Shown here piece after piece: positions 45,501 to 53,226 of a DNA stretch of 64,000 nucleotides. Source of the DNA: VRUE01 sp963824705 (GTDB lineage: Bacteria > Actinomycetota > Thermoleophilia > Solirubrobacterales > 70-9); contig CAWGQE010000003.1 in NCBI GenBank assembly GCA_963824705.1, forward strand, positions 1,426,001 to 1,490,000, written 5' to 3'. The notes under the pieces were generated by a model. That model saw nothing but the letters and a program-made list of their open reading frames with translations. It did no database searches and was not told the DNA's origin. The number at the start of each line of letters is the position of its first letter. Position 1 is the first letter of the stretch. Made by a program: the position numbers and the translations under genes.

Positions 45501-46358
45501 TTACTTCAGTTTGTAGGCACGGATGCGATCTTTGTGCGCGGCTTCGTCGCGTGCATAGAGACCATGAGCCAGGCCTTGGACCAGAGCCATCAGCGCCGTG
45601 TTGGAGCGGGCGAAGGAGGGGCTGTTCGAGGAGAAGTAGAGGGTCTGTTCGGCGTGCTCGCCAACCTCGGACATCGAGGCGTCGGAGATCGCCAGCGTGC
45701 GCGCACGCCGGTGCACCGCGAGCTTCATCGCCCGCAACAGCAGCGGATGGGCACGGCCGCAGGAAAGGACGATGACGAGCGTTTCCTCGTCGATCCGCCC
45801 GAGTCGCTGCAGCGACTCGCCGCCGGTGCTGGCGACGATTTCGGCGCGGATGTCGAGCAGGCTGAGGATGTGGCGCAAATAGCTGGCGAAGAAGGCCATC
45901 TGGTCGACGCCGACGATCACCACGCGCTGCGCTTCGGCCAGCGCCGCGACGGCGCCGTCGACCTGCTCGCGGGTGAGATTGCGCGCGGTTTCCTCGAGGT
46001 TCGCGTAGTCGGCGCTGAGCGACCCCTCCAGCTCGGAGTGGTCGAAGGAGAAGAGTGCCGCTCCGCCGGCCGTTGCGCCGCTGCCGGCGACGGTGGCGCT
46101 GCGGTACTCCTCGATCGCCGCCTGCTGAAGCTCCGGGTAGCCCTCGAAGCCGAGGGCCTGGGAGAAGCGCACCACCGTCGATGAGGAGGTGCTCGCTCTC
46201 CTGGCCAACTCCTCGGCGGTGAGGAAGGCTGCCTCGTCGAGATGGTCGACGATGTAGCGGGCGACGTCTTTCTGCGAGCGCGAGAACTCGTCGAAGCGCT
46301 CCTGGATGTACTCGGAAAGGCTTTTGAGCTGGGGGGATTTCGTTGCGGTCTTGGTCAC
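45501..46358 (-). CDS. RpiR-family transcription regulator (HTH plus SIS domain)
   Basis: 285 residues. N-terminal HTH_6 domain (SQKDVARYIVDHLDEAAFLTAEELA, then SSSTVVRFSQALGFEGYPEL) and a C-terminal sugar-isomerase (SIS) domain (RVVIVGVDQMAFFASYLRHIL, TLVIVLSCGRAHPLLL). The family senses phosphorylated sugars. It precedes pdxS on the same strand, 25 bases away, but no link to vitamin B6 can be shown. Confidence 0.88.
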   Translation of the reverse strand: MTKTATKSPQLKSLSEYIQERFDEFSRSQKDVARYIVDHLDEAAFLTAEELARRASTSSSTVVRFSQALGFEGYPELQQAAIEEYRSATVAGSGATAGGAALFSFDHSELEGSLSADYANLEETARNLTREQVDGAVAALAEAQRVVIVGVDQMAFFASYLRHILSLLDIRAEIVASTGGESLQRLGRIDEETLVIVLSCGRAHPLLLRAMKLAVHRRARTLAISDASMSEVGEHAEQTLYFSSNSPSFARSNTALMALVQGLAHGLYARDEAAHKDRIRAYKLK

Positions 46359-46429
46359 GGCGGTCCATTTCGCCGATTCGGATGCTTTCCCTTCCGCTTG
46401 CCCTCCAATCTGGTTGGATGGAGGGTGAA

Positions 46430-46813
46430 ATGACCCTTGAGCAGGCCCTTCGCCTCACCAATCGCAACATGATCGCCTTCGATCTGCTGCTCGGATCGGC
46501 GGCCATCGCGGCGCCGCAGGCGACCCTTCGGGTGCTCGGTCATGACGAGCCCTCGCCCGACGCGGCACACCTCTTCCGACGCTGTGGGCCGATCTGGCTG
46601 ACCTTCGCCGCGGCGCACGCGCTCGCCGCGAGCCGCGGCGAGGAGCGCGACTGGTGGGCTCTCGCCTGGCTGCGTGGCACCGAGATCGCGACCGACGCCC
46701 TCTGGTCGGAGTCGCCGGCGGTGAGCCGCCCGGGGGCCAAGCTCGGCCTCCGCCTTGCCGGGGTCGCCAACGTGGCGATGGCCGCCGGCTTCGCCTGGCT
46801 CTCGAAGCGATGA
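46430..46813 (+). CDS. Small membrane protein of unknown function
   Basis: 127 residues from the ATG at 46430 with GGAGG upstream. Hydrophobic stretches include AFDLLLGSAAIAAPQATL, WLTFAAAHALAAS and LRLAGVANVAMAAGFAWL. No family recognised. The stop overlaps the next start. Confidence 0.68.
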   Translation: MTLEQALRLTNRNMIAFDLLLGSAAIAAPQATLRVLGHDEPSPDAAHLFRRCGPIWLTFAAAHALAASRGEERDWWALAWLRGTEIATDALWSESPAVSRPGAKLGLRLAGVANVAMAAGFAWLSKR

Positions 46814-47139
46814 GCGAGGGCGCCGGGCTGCCCAGCAAGCGCTGGAGCCTGCGCGGCTACGACGACGAAGGCAACGAGGTCTGGCTGATCCGCAGCTTCG
46901 GGCAGAAGCTCTACCGCTGCCCGGGCTGCCACGGCGACATCCCGATCGGCACCGAGCACACCGTGGTGCAGTACGTCCTGCGACTGGGCGGCACCGAACA
47001 TCACCACTGGCACCGGCGTTGCGCCGAAGAACTGCTCGTGCCGGACCTTCGCGATGTGAAGCGCGTGCCGGCGACCCAGTCGTCGAGATCGAAGCTCGAG
47101 GACCGTGGGCGCCATCCGTCTGGTCGGCGCCGCCGCTAG
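46810..47139 (+). CDS. Small Cys/His-rich protein, probable zinc-binding
   Basis: 109 residues. The core YRCPGCHGDIPIG, then HTVVQYVLRLGGTEHHHWHRRC, gives C-x2-C followed by His residues and a Cys, like a treble-clef zinc site. The C-terminus is very basic. Similar short proteins occur in many Actinobacteria without known function. It sits between two membrane protein genes; its TAG is directly followed by the next ATG. Confidence 0.75.
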   Translation: MSEGAGLPSKRWSLRGYDDEGNEVWLIRSFGQKLYRCPGCHGDIPIGTEHTVVQYVLRLGGTEHHHWHRRCAEELLVPDLRDVKRVPATQSSRSKLEDRGRHPSGRRRR

Positions 47140-47874
47140 ATGGCCGTCCTCTCTCTCTACGCGCGGATCTGGCGCACCTACTTCGCCTGGGCGGGGACGC
47201 TGTTGCCGCTCGCCTGCTTCGTCTTCATCCCGCTGGGCCTGATACACGCGATCCCGGTGCACGTCGAGGCGACTTCTCTGAACCTCAACAGCGGGCTCGA
47301 GATCTTCGGATCCATCCTGGCCCTGCTGCTATTAGTCACGACCGGACTGCTCGGCGAGATCTTCTACACCGGCGCGGTGGCGATCGCACTTACCCATCCC
47401 CACGATGGCGAGCCGCCTTCGCTGCGCGAGGTCGCCGGCACGGTCCGCTATGGAACCCTGATCGCGGTCGACCTGATCTTCGGCGTCCTCGTCGCCCTCG
47501 GCACCCTCGCCTTCCTCGTCCCCGGAATCCTCGTCTTCGTCTACCTCGGCCTCGCCGCCCCGATCGTGGAGATAGAACATCGCGGCGTGCGCGCCGCACT
47601 GGGACGCAGCATTCGCCTCATCCGCGGCCACTTCTGGCTCGTGCTGGCAATCCTCCTTCCGATCGAGGTCTTCAGCGATGTGGCCACCGGTATCGCGACC
47701 CATCTAAGCCACAACCTGCTGGGTGATTCGCTGGTCGCGGAGTGGCTCACGGACACCGCGACCAACATCGTCCTGACGCCCTTCTACGCGGTCGCGGCGG
47801 TACTGCTCACGCTCGACCTGATCGCGGACAAGGAGGGCGTCGGCCCGCGTCTACACTCGACTCCGCCCTCGTGA
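47140..47874 (+). CDS. Polytopic membrane protein (DUF975/YciC-like)
   Basis: 244 residues with about six helices, including LLPLACFVFIPLGLIHAIPV, ILALLLLVTTGLLGEIFYTG and ILVFVYLGLAAPIVEIE. The segment GVRAALGRSIRLIRGHFWLV is typical of membrane domains shared with the glycerophosphodiesterase/DUF975 group. Function unknown. The stop overlaps the GTG of the next, frameshifted gene. Confidence 0.75.
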   Translation: MAVLSLYARIWRTYFAWAGTLLPLACFVFIPLGLIHAIPVHVEATSLNLNSGLEIFGSILALLLLVTTGLLGEIFYTGAVAIALTHPHDGEPPSLREVAGTVRYGTLIAVDLIFGVLVALGTLAFLVPGILVFVYLGLAAPIVEIEHRGVRAALGRSIRLIRGHFWLVLAILLPIEVFSDVATGIATHLSHNLLGDSLVAEWLTDTATNIVLTPFYAVAAVLLTLDLIADKEGVGPRLHSTPPS

Positions 47875-48742
47875 CGGTCACGGCCTCGATCCTCAGCGAC
47901 TTCTGGAACGACCAGATCGTCGCCGACGAAAAACAGGGCCTCTTCCTGGTCCTGGTCGGGTTCATCCTCTCCTTCGCCTTCATCCGCATGAGCACCCGCC
48001 TGATGCGCAGCCCTCGCGTGACCTGGTGGCCCGGCAGCGTCGTCAGCGAGGGTGGCGTCCACGTCCACCATCTGGTTTTCGGGATCGTGACGATGATGAT
48101 CGCCGGCACGCTGGGGCTTCACCGCGCTCGGCGACACCCCCTATGCGGAGATCTGCGCCTTCTTCTTCGGCGTCGGGGCAGGGCTGACGATCGACGAGTT
48201 CGCCCTCTGGGTCTACCTCGACGACGTCTACTGGGCCGAGGAGGGCCGCGCTTCGATCGACGCCACGGTGATCGCCGCGGCGGGAATGATGTTGATCCTG
48301 CTCGGCTTCAGCCCGTTCAGCTTCGACACCGGCTCCTTCGAGGAGACGATCGGCAGCATCCTCAGCGCGGCAATCGTCTTCGCCCTGGTCGCCGTCTGCT
48401 TCGCCAAGCAGCGCGTCCTGCACGGCACGGTCGGATTCTTCGTCTTCCCGATCGCCATCTACGGTGCGGTGCGGATCGGCAAGCCAGGGTCCCCCTGGGG
48501 GCGCCGCCGGTACGGCAAAGCGTAACCCGACCAAGCAGGCGAAGGCCGAAGAGCGCTTCCCACCCGACCGCCGTACCGAGCGTTTCAAGAACGCCTTCCG
48601 CGACATGGTCGGCGGCAAGCCGAGCGAGGGAGTCGCCGCGGCGACCGAAGAGGCGCTGGCCGCGACCCGCGAGGCCGCCGAAGAAGTCCGCCACCGCGCC
48701 GAACGCGTCACGCATCCGGGCGGCGATGGAGATTCGCACTAG
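47871..48742 (+). pseudogene. Membrane protein gene broken by two +1 frameshifts
   Basis: One protein can be read in three consecutive frames. Frame 1 from the GTG at 47871 gives FLVLVGFILSFAFIRMSTRL to MMIAGTLG. After GGGG at 48113-48116 the sense continues one frame on as FTALGDTPYAEICAFFFGVG and later helices (MLILLGFSPFSF, AAIVFALVAVCF). After AAA at 48517-48519 it moves again to RNPTKQAKAEERFPPDRRTE and a helical tail ending GGDGDSH. Removing one G and one A would restore a protein of about 290 residues. Both sites are homopolymers, so sequencing error is as likely as a true pseudogene. Confidence 0.8.
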
Positions 48743-48829
48743 CTGGCTGCCGCTACCTGGCAAACATGCCCTTAACCCAACCGTCGCGGGCAAGTTAGGT
48801 CCCGGAATAGAATTCCTCGTAGAGGTGGG

Positions 48830-49606
48830 ATGAAGCGCATCGCTGTCATAGGGCTGCTGCTTGCCACGGTGCTCTTCGGCACCGCAATTGCCCATGCCGA
48901 GCTCGGCGGCGAAAACGGCCTGCTCGTCAGCTTCGGCGGAGGGTTCACCCCCCGCTCCCTTCCACGCGACCGCGACGTTCCGGTCACCGTCAACCTCGAC
49001 ACCGCGATCAAGACCGCGGATGGAAAACAACCGCCGCAGCTTCGCCGCATCTCGTTCGAGGTGAATCGCTACGGCCGGATCTCCACCATCGGTCTGCCCG
49101 TCTGCGATCCAGGGTTGCTCGAGTCGACCAATACCCAGGTCGCCCTCGAACGCTGTCGCCAAGCTCTGGTAGGTCGCGGCCAGTTCGCCGCCAACGTCCA
49201 GTTCCCGGATCGTGAACCGCTCCCCGTCCACGGCCAGATGCTCGCCTTCAACGGACGTTCGCATGGCCATCCAGCGATCCTGCTGCATATCCACGGCTCC
49301 AGCCCGGCCGAGGTGACCGTGGTGCTCACCTTCACCATCCGACATCCCTCGAAAGGCAAGTTCGGCACCGTATTGTCAGCGAAGATTCCTCGCCTCGCGT
49401 CGGACTTAGGCTACGTAACCGACGTCTCGCTCATTTTTAACCGCAAGTACCAGTACCGAGGTAAGAGCTACAGCTTCCTCAGCGCCCGTTGCGCCGCCCC
49501 TTCGGGCTTTCCGGGAGCGATCTTCTCCTTCACTCGAGGTACCTTCTCCTTTGCGGGCGGACAGCAGATCGTCACCACGTTGACCCGGAACTGCACCGTT
49601 CGCTAG
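48830..49606 (+). CDS. Secreted protein of a Thermoleophilia-type family of unknown function
   Basis: 258 residues with a signal peptide (MKRIAVIGLLLATVLFGTAIAHA). Mature features: PPQLRRISFEVNRYGRI, GLPVCDP, ERCRQALVGRG, MLAFNGRSHGHPAIL and SARCAAPSGFPGAIFSFTRG, with four or more Cys likely paired outside the cell. I recall similar proteins occurring in several copies in Solirubrobacterales-like genomes, but no function is known. Confidence 0.78.
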   Translation: MKRIAVIGLLLATVLFGTAIAHAELGGENGLLVSFGGGFTPRSLPRDRDVPVTVNLDTAIKTADGKQPPQLRRISFEVNRYGRISTIGLPVCDPGLLESTNTQVALERCRQALVGRGQFAANVQFPDREPLPVHGQMLAFNGRSHGHPAILLHIHGSSPAEVTVVLTFTIRHPSKGKFGTVLSAKIPRLASDLGYVTDVSLIFNRKYQYRGKSYSFLSARCAAPSGFPGAIFSFTRGTFSFAGGQQIVTTLTRNCTVR

Positions 49607-49674
49607 ACGCGCAAGCTTTCGATCAATCGTCCGCAGAACTGGCCTCCGAGGCCGGGCGTGCCGATACGGGCATC

Positions 49675-50904
49675 GTGCGAGCGCTTGGCTGGAGACCGGC
49701 CGTCGGGCCCACCCTCTTCGCGGTGGTGGCGATCGTGCTGCTCGTCTACGACCATCTCAATCAGCGCGTGCCCGCGCTCGTCTTCTGGCTCACCCTGGGG
49801 CTCATCGTGACGATCTTCGCGCGGACGATCGACACGCTGCTCAAACAGTCGACGGTGCTGGAGTGGCACGAGGAGAGCGCCCGCAACGATCAGATCACCG
49901 GCCTGGAAAACCGGGAGAAGCTGGAGGCGGACATCGAATTCAGGGTTGGGATCGAAGCCGGCAACCACGTCCTGGTCTTGTTCGAGCTCGAAGGGCTGCA
50001 GGCCTACAACGATCGCTTCGGCTTCGCCGCCGGCGACGTGCTGCTACGGAGCTTCGCGGTCAATCTCGTCTCCTCGGTGGCACCGCTCGGGGGAACGGCT
50101 TACCGCAGCGACGGTGGCCGCTTTGCCGTTTTCGCTCCGGCCAGCAGCAACCAGCTGGGCGAGATGGTGCTGGCGGCGACGGCGTCGCTGCGGGGCGATG
50201 ACAGTGGCATATCGCTGGGAACGACCTATGGCGAGGTGGCTATCCCCGGCGAGGCCCAGGACGCGGAGCTAGCACTGCGCATCGCCGGACAGCGGCTCGC
50301 CGCCCACAAGCAGCGCCAGCATCGCTCCGCGCGGCGGCAGGCACATGCCGTGCTGATCGCGGCGCTGAGCGCCAGGCGGCCGGACCTGCGCGATCATCTC
50401 CGCGTCGTCGCCTATCGCGCGATCGCACTAGGTCGGCGCCTGGGGATGGACCGCGAGGAAATCGACGACGTGGCACTTGCCGCCGAGCTTCAGGACGTCG
50501 GCCTACTCGCTGTGCCGGAGTCGGTGCTCGAGAAGGAAGCCCTCAACGAAGTCGAGCGGGCGATCGTGCGCAGCCACACGGCAGAGGGCGCAAGGATCGT
50601 CGCCGCGGCGCCGGGGCTTGCCTCGGTTGCTCGCCTGGTGCGTTCCAGCGCCGAGTATTTCGACGGCAGTGGCTACCCGGACGGGCTGGCGGGCGAGTCG
50701 ATCCCACTCGGCGCCCGGGTGATCGCTACCTCGGTGGCCTTTGCCGCGATGACCGAGCGACGCCCCTACCGGGAGCCGGTGGGCCCCGGCGAAGCGCTGG
50801 CCGAGCTGCGCCGGAACTCCGGCAGTCAGTTCGACCCGCGCGTCGTCGAGGCCCTGGCTGTGGATCTCGCCGAAGAGGCGGCCCCGGCCATAGCGCACGT
50901 CTAG
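49675..50904 (+). CDS. Membrane protein with degenerate GGDEF and degenerate HD-GYP domains
   Basis: About 409 residues from a GTG at 49675; the start is uncertain because the frame is open further back into the previous gene. Two helices lie at residues 9-48 (GPTLFAVVAIVLLVYDHL, ALVFWLTLGLIVTIF). The diguanylate cyclase domain has DGGRF (about 146-150) where GGDEF is expected. The second domain keeps SHTAEGARI and DGSGYPDG but has QD instead of HD and SS instead of the paired His, so it probably cannot cut c-di-GMP. It may be a binding or scaffold protein. Confidence 0.82.
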   Translation: MRALGWRPAVGPTLFAVVAIVLLVYDHLNQRVPALVFWLTLGLIVTIFARTIDTLLKQSTVLEWHEESARNDQITGLENREKLEADIEFRVGIEAGNHVLVLFELEGLQAYNDRFGFAAGDVLLRSFAVNLVSSVAPLGGTAYRSDGGRFAVFAPASSNQLGEMVLAATASLRGDDSGISLGTTYGEVAIPGEAQDAELALRIAGQRLAAHKQRQHRSARRQAHAVLIAALSARRPDLRDHLRVVAYRAIALGRRLGMDREEIDDVALAAELQDVGLLAVPESVLEKEALNEVERAIVRSHTAEGARIVAAAPGLASVARLVRSSAEYFDGSGYPDGLAGESIPLGARVIATSVAFAAMTERRPYREPVGPGEALAELRRNSGSQFDPRVVEALAVDLAEEAAPAIAHV

Positions 50905-50909
50905 GGCTG

Positions 50910-51323
50910 CTAGTAGCCGCCGCTGTGCTTTTCGGCTTCTTCGATTCCCCTCTGGGCCTCTTCCTTGCCCTTTTCGATCCCCTGCTGCGCTTCCCGCTTG
51001 GCCCTTTCGATCCCCTGCTGCGCTTCCTGAGAGCCTTCCTGGACCCCGTTCTGCGCCTGCTGGGCACCCTGGTTGACGCCCTGCTTCGCTTCCTTTTCGG
51101 CCTTTTCGAAGCCCTTCTTCACTTCTTCGGAGCCCTTTTCAAGTCCCTGCTTCGCTTCTTCGGCGGCCCTTTCGACCCGTTCTTGGACTTCGCCGGTGCT
51201 GGTGTCGCTGTTGCTGCTGCCCCCGCAGCCTGCCCAGGCGATGCCGGCAACCCCAATCGACAGGGCAACCAGGAACGCTGGAGCGCGCCGCCCCCAGCGT
51301 TGCTTCAGACCTTGATCCGACAC
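50910..51323 (-). CDS. Lipoprotein with 11-residue tandem repeats (LEA-like)
   Basis: 137 residues from the GTG at 51323 with AGAGGAG upstream. The signal ends in IAWAGCGG, a lipobox. The mature part is about seven copies of an 11-residue unit of the type EEAKQGIEKGK, rich in Glu, Lys, Gln, Ala and Gly, then KHSGGY. Such hendecad repeats form long amphipathic helices, as in LEA group 3 proteins. It converges with the GGDEF gene, 5 bases apart. Confidence 0.82.
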   Translation of the reverse strand: MSDQGLKQRWGRRAPAFLVALSIGVAGIAWAGCGGSSNSDTSTGEVQERVERAAEEAKQGLEKGSEEVKKGFEKAEKEAKQGVNQGAQQAQNGVQEGSQEAQQGIERAKREAQQGIEKGKEEAQRGIEEAEKHSGGY

Positions 51324-51387
51324 TTCGACTCCTCTCGTTGATGAACCGACACGAAGCAGAAGCGATATTCGCACCTAAGATCGATCG

Positions 51388-52065
51388 GTGCCCGCCCTGC
51401 ATGTCCTTCGCGTCTTCGTCAACGAGGAGGGCGAGTGGGGCAACCCGCTCGGCGTCTTTCTCGAGGGAGGGCAGGTGACGAAACAGGATCGGCAGAGTGT
51501 CGCGGCAGAGCTGGGATTCAGTGAGACCGTCTTCGTCGACGACCCTGCCGCCGGGAGGCTCAGCATCTACACCCCGCGGGTCGAGCTTCCCTTCGCCGGC
51601 CACCCGACCGTAGGCGTTGCCTGGTTGCTGGCAAAAGAGAGAGCGCCGGTCGAGACGCTGCGACCGCCAGCCGGGAGGGTTGGGGTGCGCTACGCCGACG
51701 AGATGACTTACGTCTCGGCAAGGCCCGAGTGGGCGCCTCGCTTCGAGCACCGCCAGTTGGGTTCGCCCGCTGAGGTGCGAGGCCTGTCCGTCACCGCGCC
51801 GAGAGTCAACACCTACGCCTGGGCTTGGATCGACGAGCCGGCGGGAACGATCCGCGCCCGCTCCTTCGTACCCAAAGCCGGGATCGCCGAGGACGAGGCG
51901 ACGGGTTCCGCCGCGATCGCTCTCTGCGCCAAGTTGAACCGACCGATCACGATCCACCAGGGCCACGGCTCGGTCCTACTCTGCGAGCCGCTCGCCGATG
52001 GGCGGATCGAGGTCGGCGGCAAGGTCATCCTCGACGAGCTCGCCGAGTCCGCCTCTCTCAGCTAG
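51388..52065 (+). CDS. PhzF-family epimerase/isomerase-like protein
   Basis: 225 residues from GTG, a little short for the family (about 260-290). LHVLRVFVNEEGEWGNPLGVF, then FSETVFV with the catalytic Glu near residue 46, LPFAGHPTVGVAWLL, and in the second half EDEATGSAAIALCAKL. PhzF proteins move protons in small-molecule pathways; the substrate is unknown. It diverges from the LEA-like lipoprotein gene and its end overlaps the next, convergent gene. Confidence 0.87.
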   Translation: MPALHVLRVFVNEEGEWGNPLGVFLEGGQVTKQDRQSVAAELGFSETVFVDDPAAGRLSIYTPRVELPFAGHPTVGVAWLLAKERAPVETLRPPAGRVGVRYADEMTYVSARPEWAPRFEHRQLGSPAEVRGLSVTAPRVNTYAWAWIDEPAGTIRARSFVPKAGIAEDEATGSAAIALCAKLNRPITIHQGHGSVLLCEPLADGRIEVGGKVILDELAESASLS

Positions 52066-52366
52066 CTGGAGAAGTCGATGGCGCGGCTTTCTGGTGAGTG
52101 GTCGCCCACTCGACGATCCGCGCCGACTCGTTGATCGCCTCTCCCTCGTCGGTTACGAGAACCGGCACCACCCGCTGACCGCTCAGCTCCTCGACCTCTC
52201 GACGGCCATCGGTAGTCCAATGGAAGATACGTGGACCAACTCCGAGACCTCGAACCTTGATCACCTCGGGCTCATGGCCCGCCGCCCGCAGGGCCTGATG
52301 CGCGGTGCGACACGCATGCTCGTGACCCACCGTCGGGAACGTCCCCCAGCACACATAGAGCTTCAT
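52058..52366 (-). CDS. Thioredoxin-fold protein, glutathione S-transferase N-terminal domain
   Basis: 102 residues. KLYVCWGTFP is a beta-strand-plus-Cys start, with a second Cys in HACRTAHQALRAAG, then RVVPVLVTDEGEAINESARIVEWA, the VPVL-xx-ES substrate-binding pattern of GST N-terminal domains. There is no helical second domain. Role unknown; overlaps the DUF1330-type gene upstream. Confidence 0.82.
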   Translation of the reverse strand: MKLYVCWGTFPTVGHEHACRTAHQALRAAGHEPEVIKVRGLGVGPRIFHWTTDGRREVEELSGQRVVPVLVTDEGEAINESARIVEWATTHQKAAPSTSPAS

Positions 52367-52752
52367 GCGGTGTCAGCGCTACCGGCGGGATCCATCGGGT
52401 GCAGCTCGCCCTTGACCAAGGCCTCGGTACGCAGATGGCCGATCGCCTGATACTCGGCGGAGCCGATCATGTCGAGGAAGGCCTGGCGAGTGGGGTATTC
52501 GACGAGGACCGCCAGATCCCAGGAGTCCTCGCCCAAGAGTGCCTGGGCCGGAGCTCCCATGAAGACGATCCGACCGCCGACCTTCTCGAGCGACGGGGCC
52601 ACCGCCTCGCCGTATTCCTCATACCGCTGCCGCCCGCCGTCTGGTTTGAACGCGAGCAGGTTCAGCATCACCACGGGCGCATCCTCTTCGGCACGCTCCG
52701 CGAACGCGGCAAATCCTTCCTTGTTGAGCGGCTCGGCCTGGGAGGACTCCAC
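52363..52752 (-). CDS. DUF1330-family dimeric alpha-beta barrel protein
   Basis: 129 residues from the GTG at 52752. PVVMLNLLAFKPDGGRQRYEEYGEAV, given in parts as VVMLNLLAFKP and YEEYGEAVAPSLEKVGG, then FMGAP and DLAVLVEYPTRQAFLDMIGS, fit the DUF1330/EthD-like fold. Function unknown. The frame before 52752 is basic and unlike the family. Confidence 0.82.
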   Translation of the reverse strand: MESSQAEPLNKEGFAAFAERAEEDAPVVMLNLLAFKPDGGRQRYEEYGEAVAPSLEKVGGRIVFMGAPAQALLGEDSWDLAVLVEYPTRQAFLDMIGSAEYQAIGHLRTEALVKGELHPMDPAGSADTA

Positions 52753-52806
52753 GGGGCGAGTATATGTCCGCGATCTCGCTACCCGAGACCCACCGAAGTA
52801 CACCTG

Positions 52807-53136
52807 TCAGAGGCCGAGGCCTCCCACGCCTCGCTCGTCCCAGCCGAGGTGATGAGCGAGCTCGTGACGCAGGGTCCGCTCGACCTGGCGGGCGAGCAGG
52901 TCCCGGTCGTGGCCAAAGTCGCGTTCCAGCGTGTCGCGATAGATGACGATCCGGTCCTCATAGCGTTCCCGCGCGACGCCATCCCCGAAGTACTGACCGT
53001 ATGCGCGCTCCTCGGCTCCGAGATCGGAGACGACGACCGCAACGCTCGCCAGCACCTCCTGGAACTCGTCGGGCAACCGATCGATCGCGTCAACGACCAG
53101 CGACTCGAAGGCGTCGAGCTCGGAGGCATCGGCCAT
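52807..53136 (-). CDS. Metallopeptidase-like protein (zincin, PF06262 type)
   Basis: 109 residues from the ATG at 53136. The motif TLRHELAHHLGWDERGV is HExxH with a third His near the C-terminus, and RIVIYRDTLERDF precedes it. These small minigluzincin-like proteins are common in Actinobacteria and often called metallopeptidases, though substrates are unknown. An in-frame extension to 53187 is not needed. Confidence 0.85.
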   Translation of the reverse strand: MADASELDAFESLVVDAIDRLPDEFQEVLASVAVVVSDLGAEERAYGQYFGDGVARERYEDRIVIYRDTLERDFGHDRDLLARQVERTLRHELAHHLGWDERGVGGLGL

Positions 53137-53226
53137 GACACCAACGGTAGAGACTCCCAGGTTGGAAGCACGCGAGCACCGCCCCAACCCAGTCTTGCTC
53201 TGAAAATCAGACCCGCGACCGGCGGA

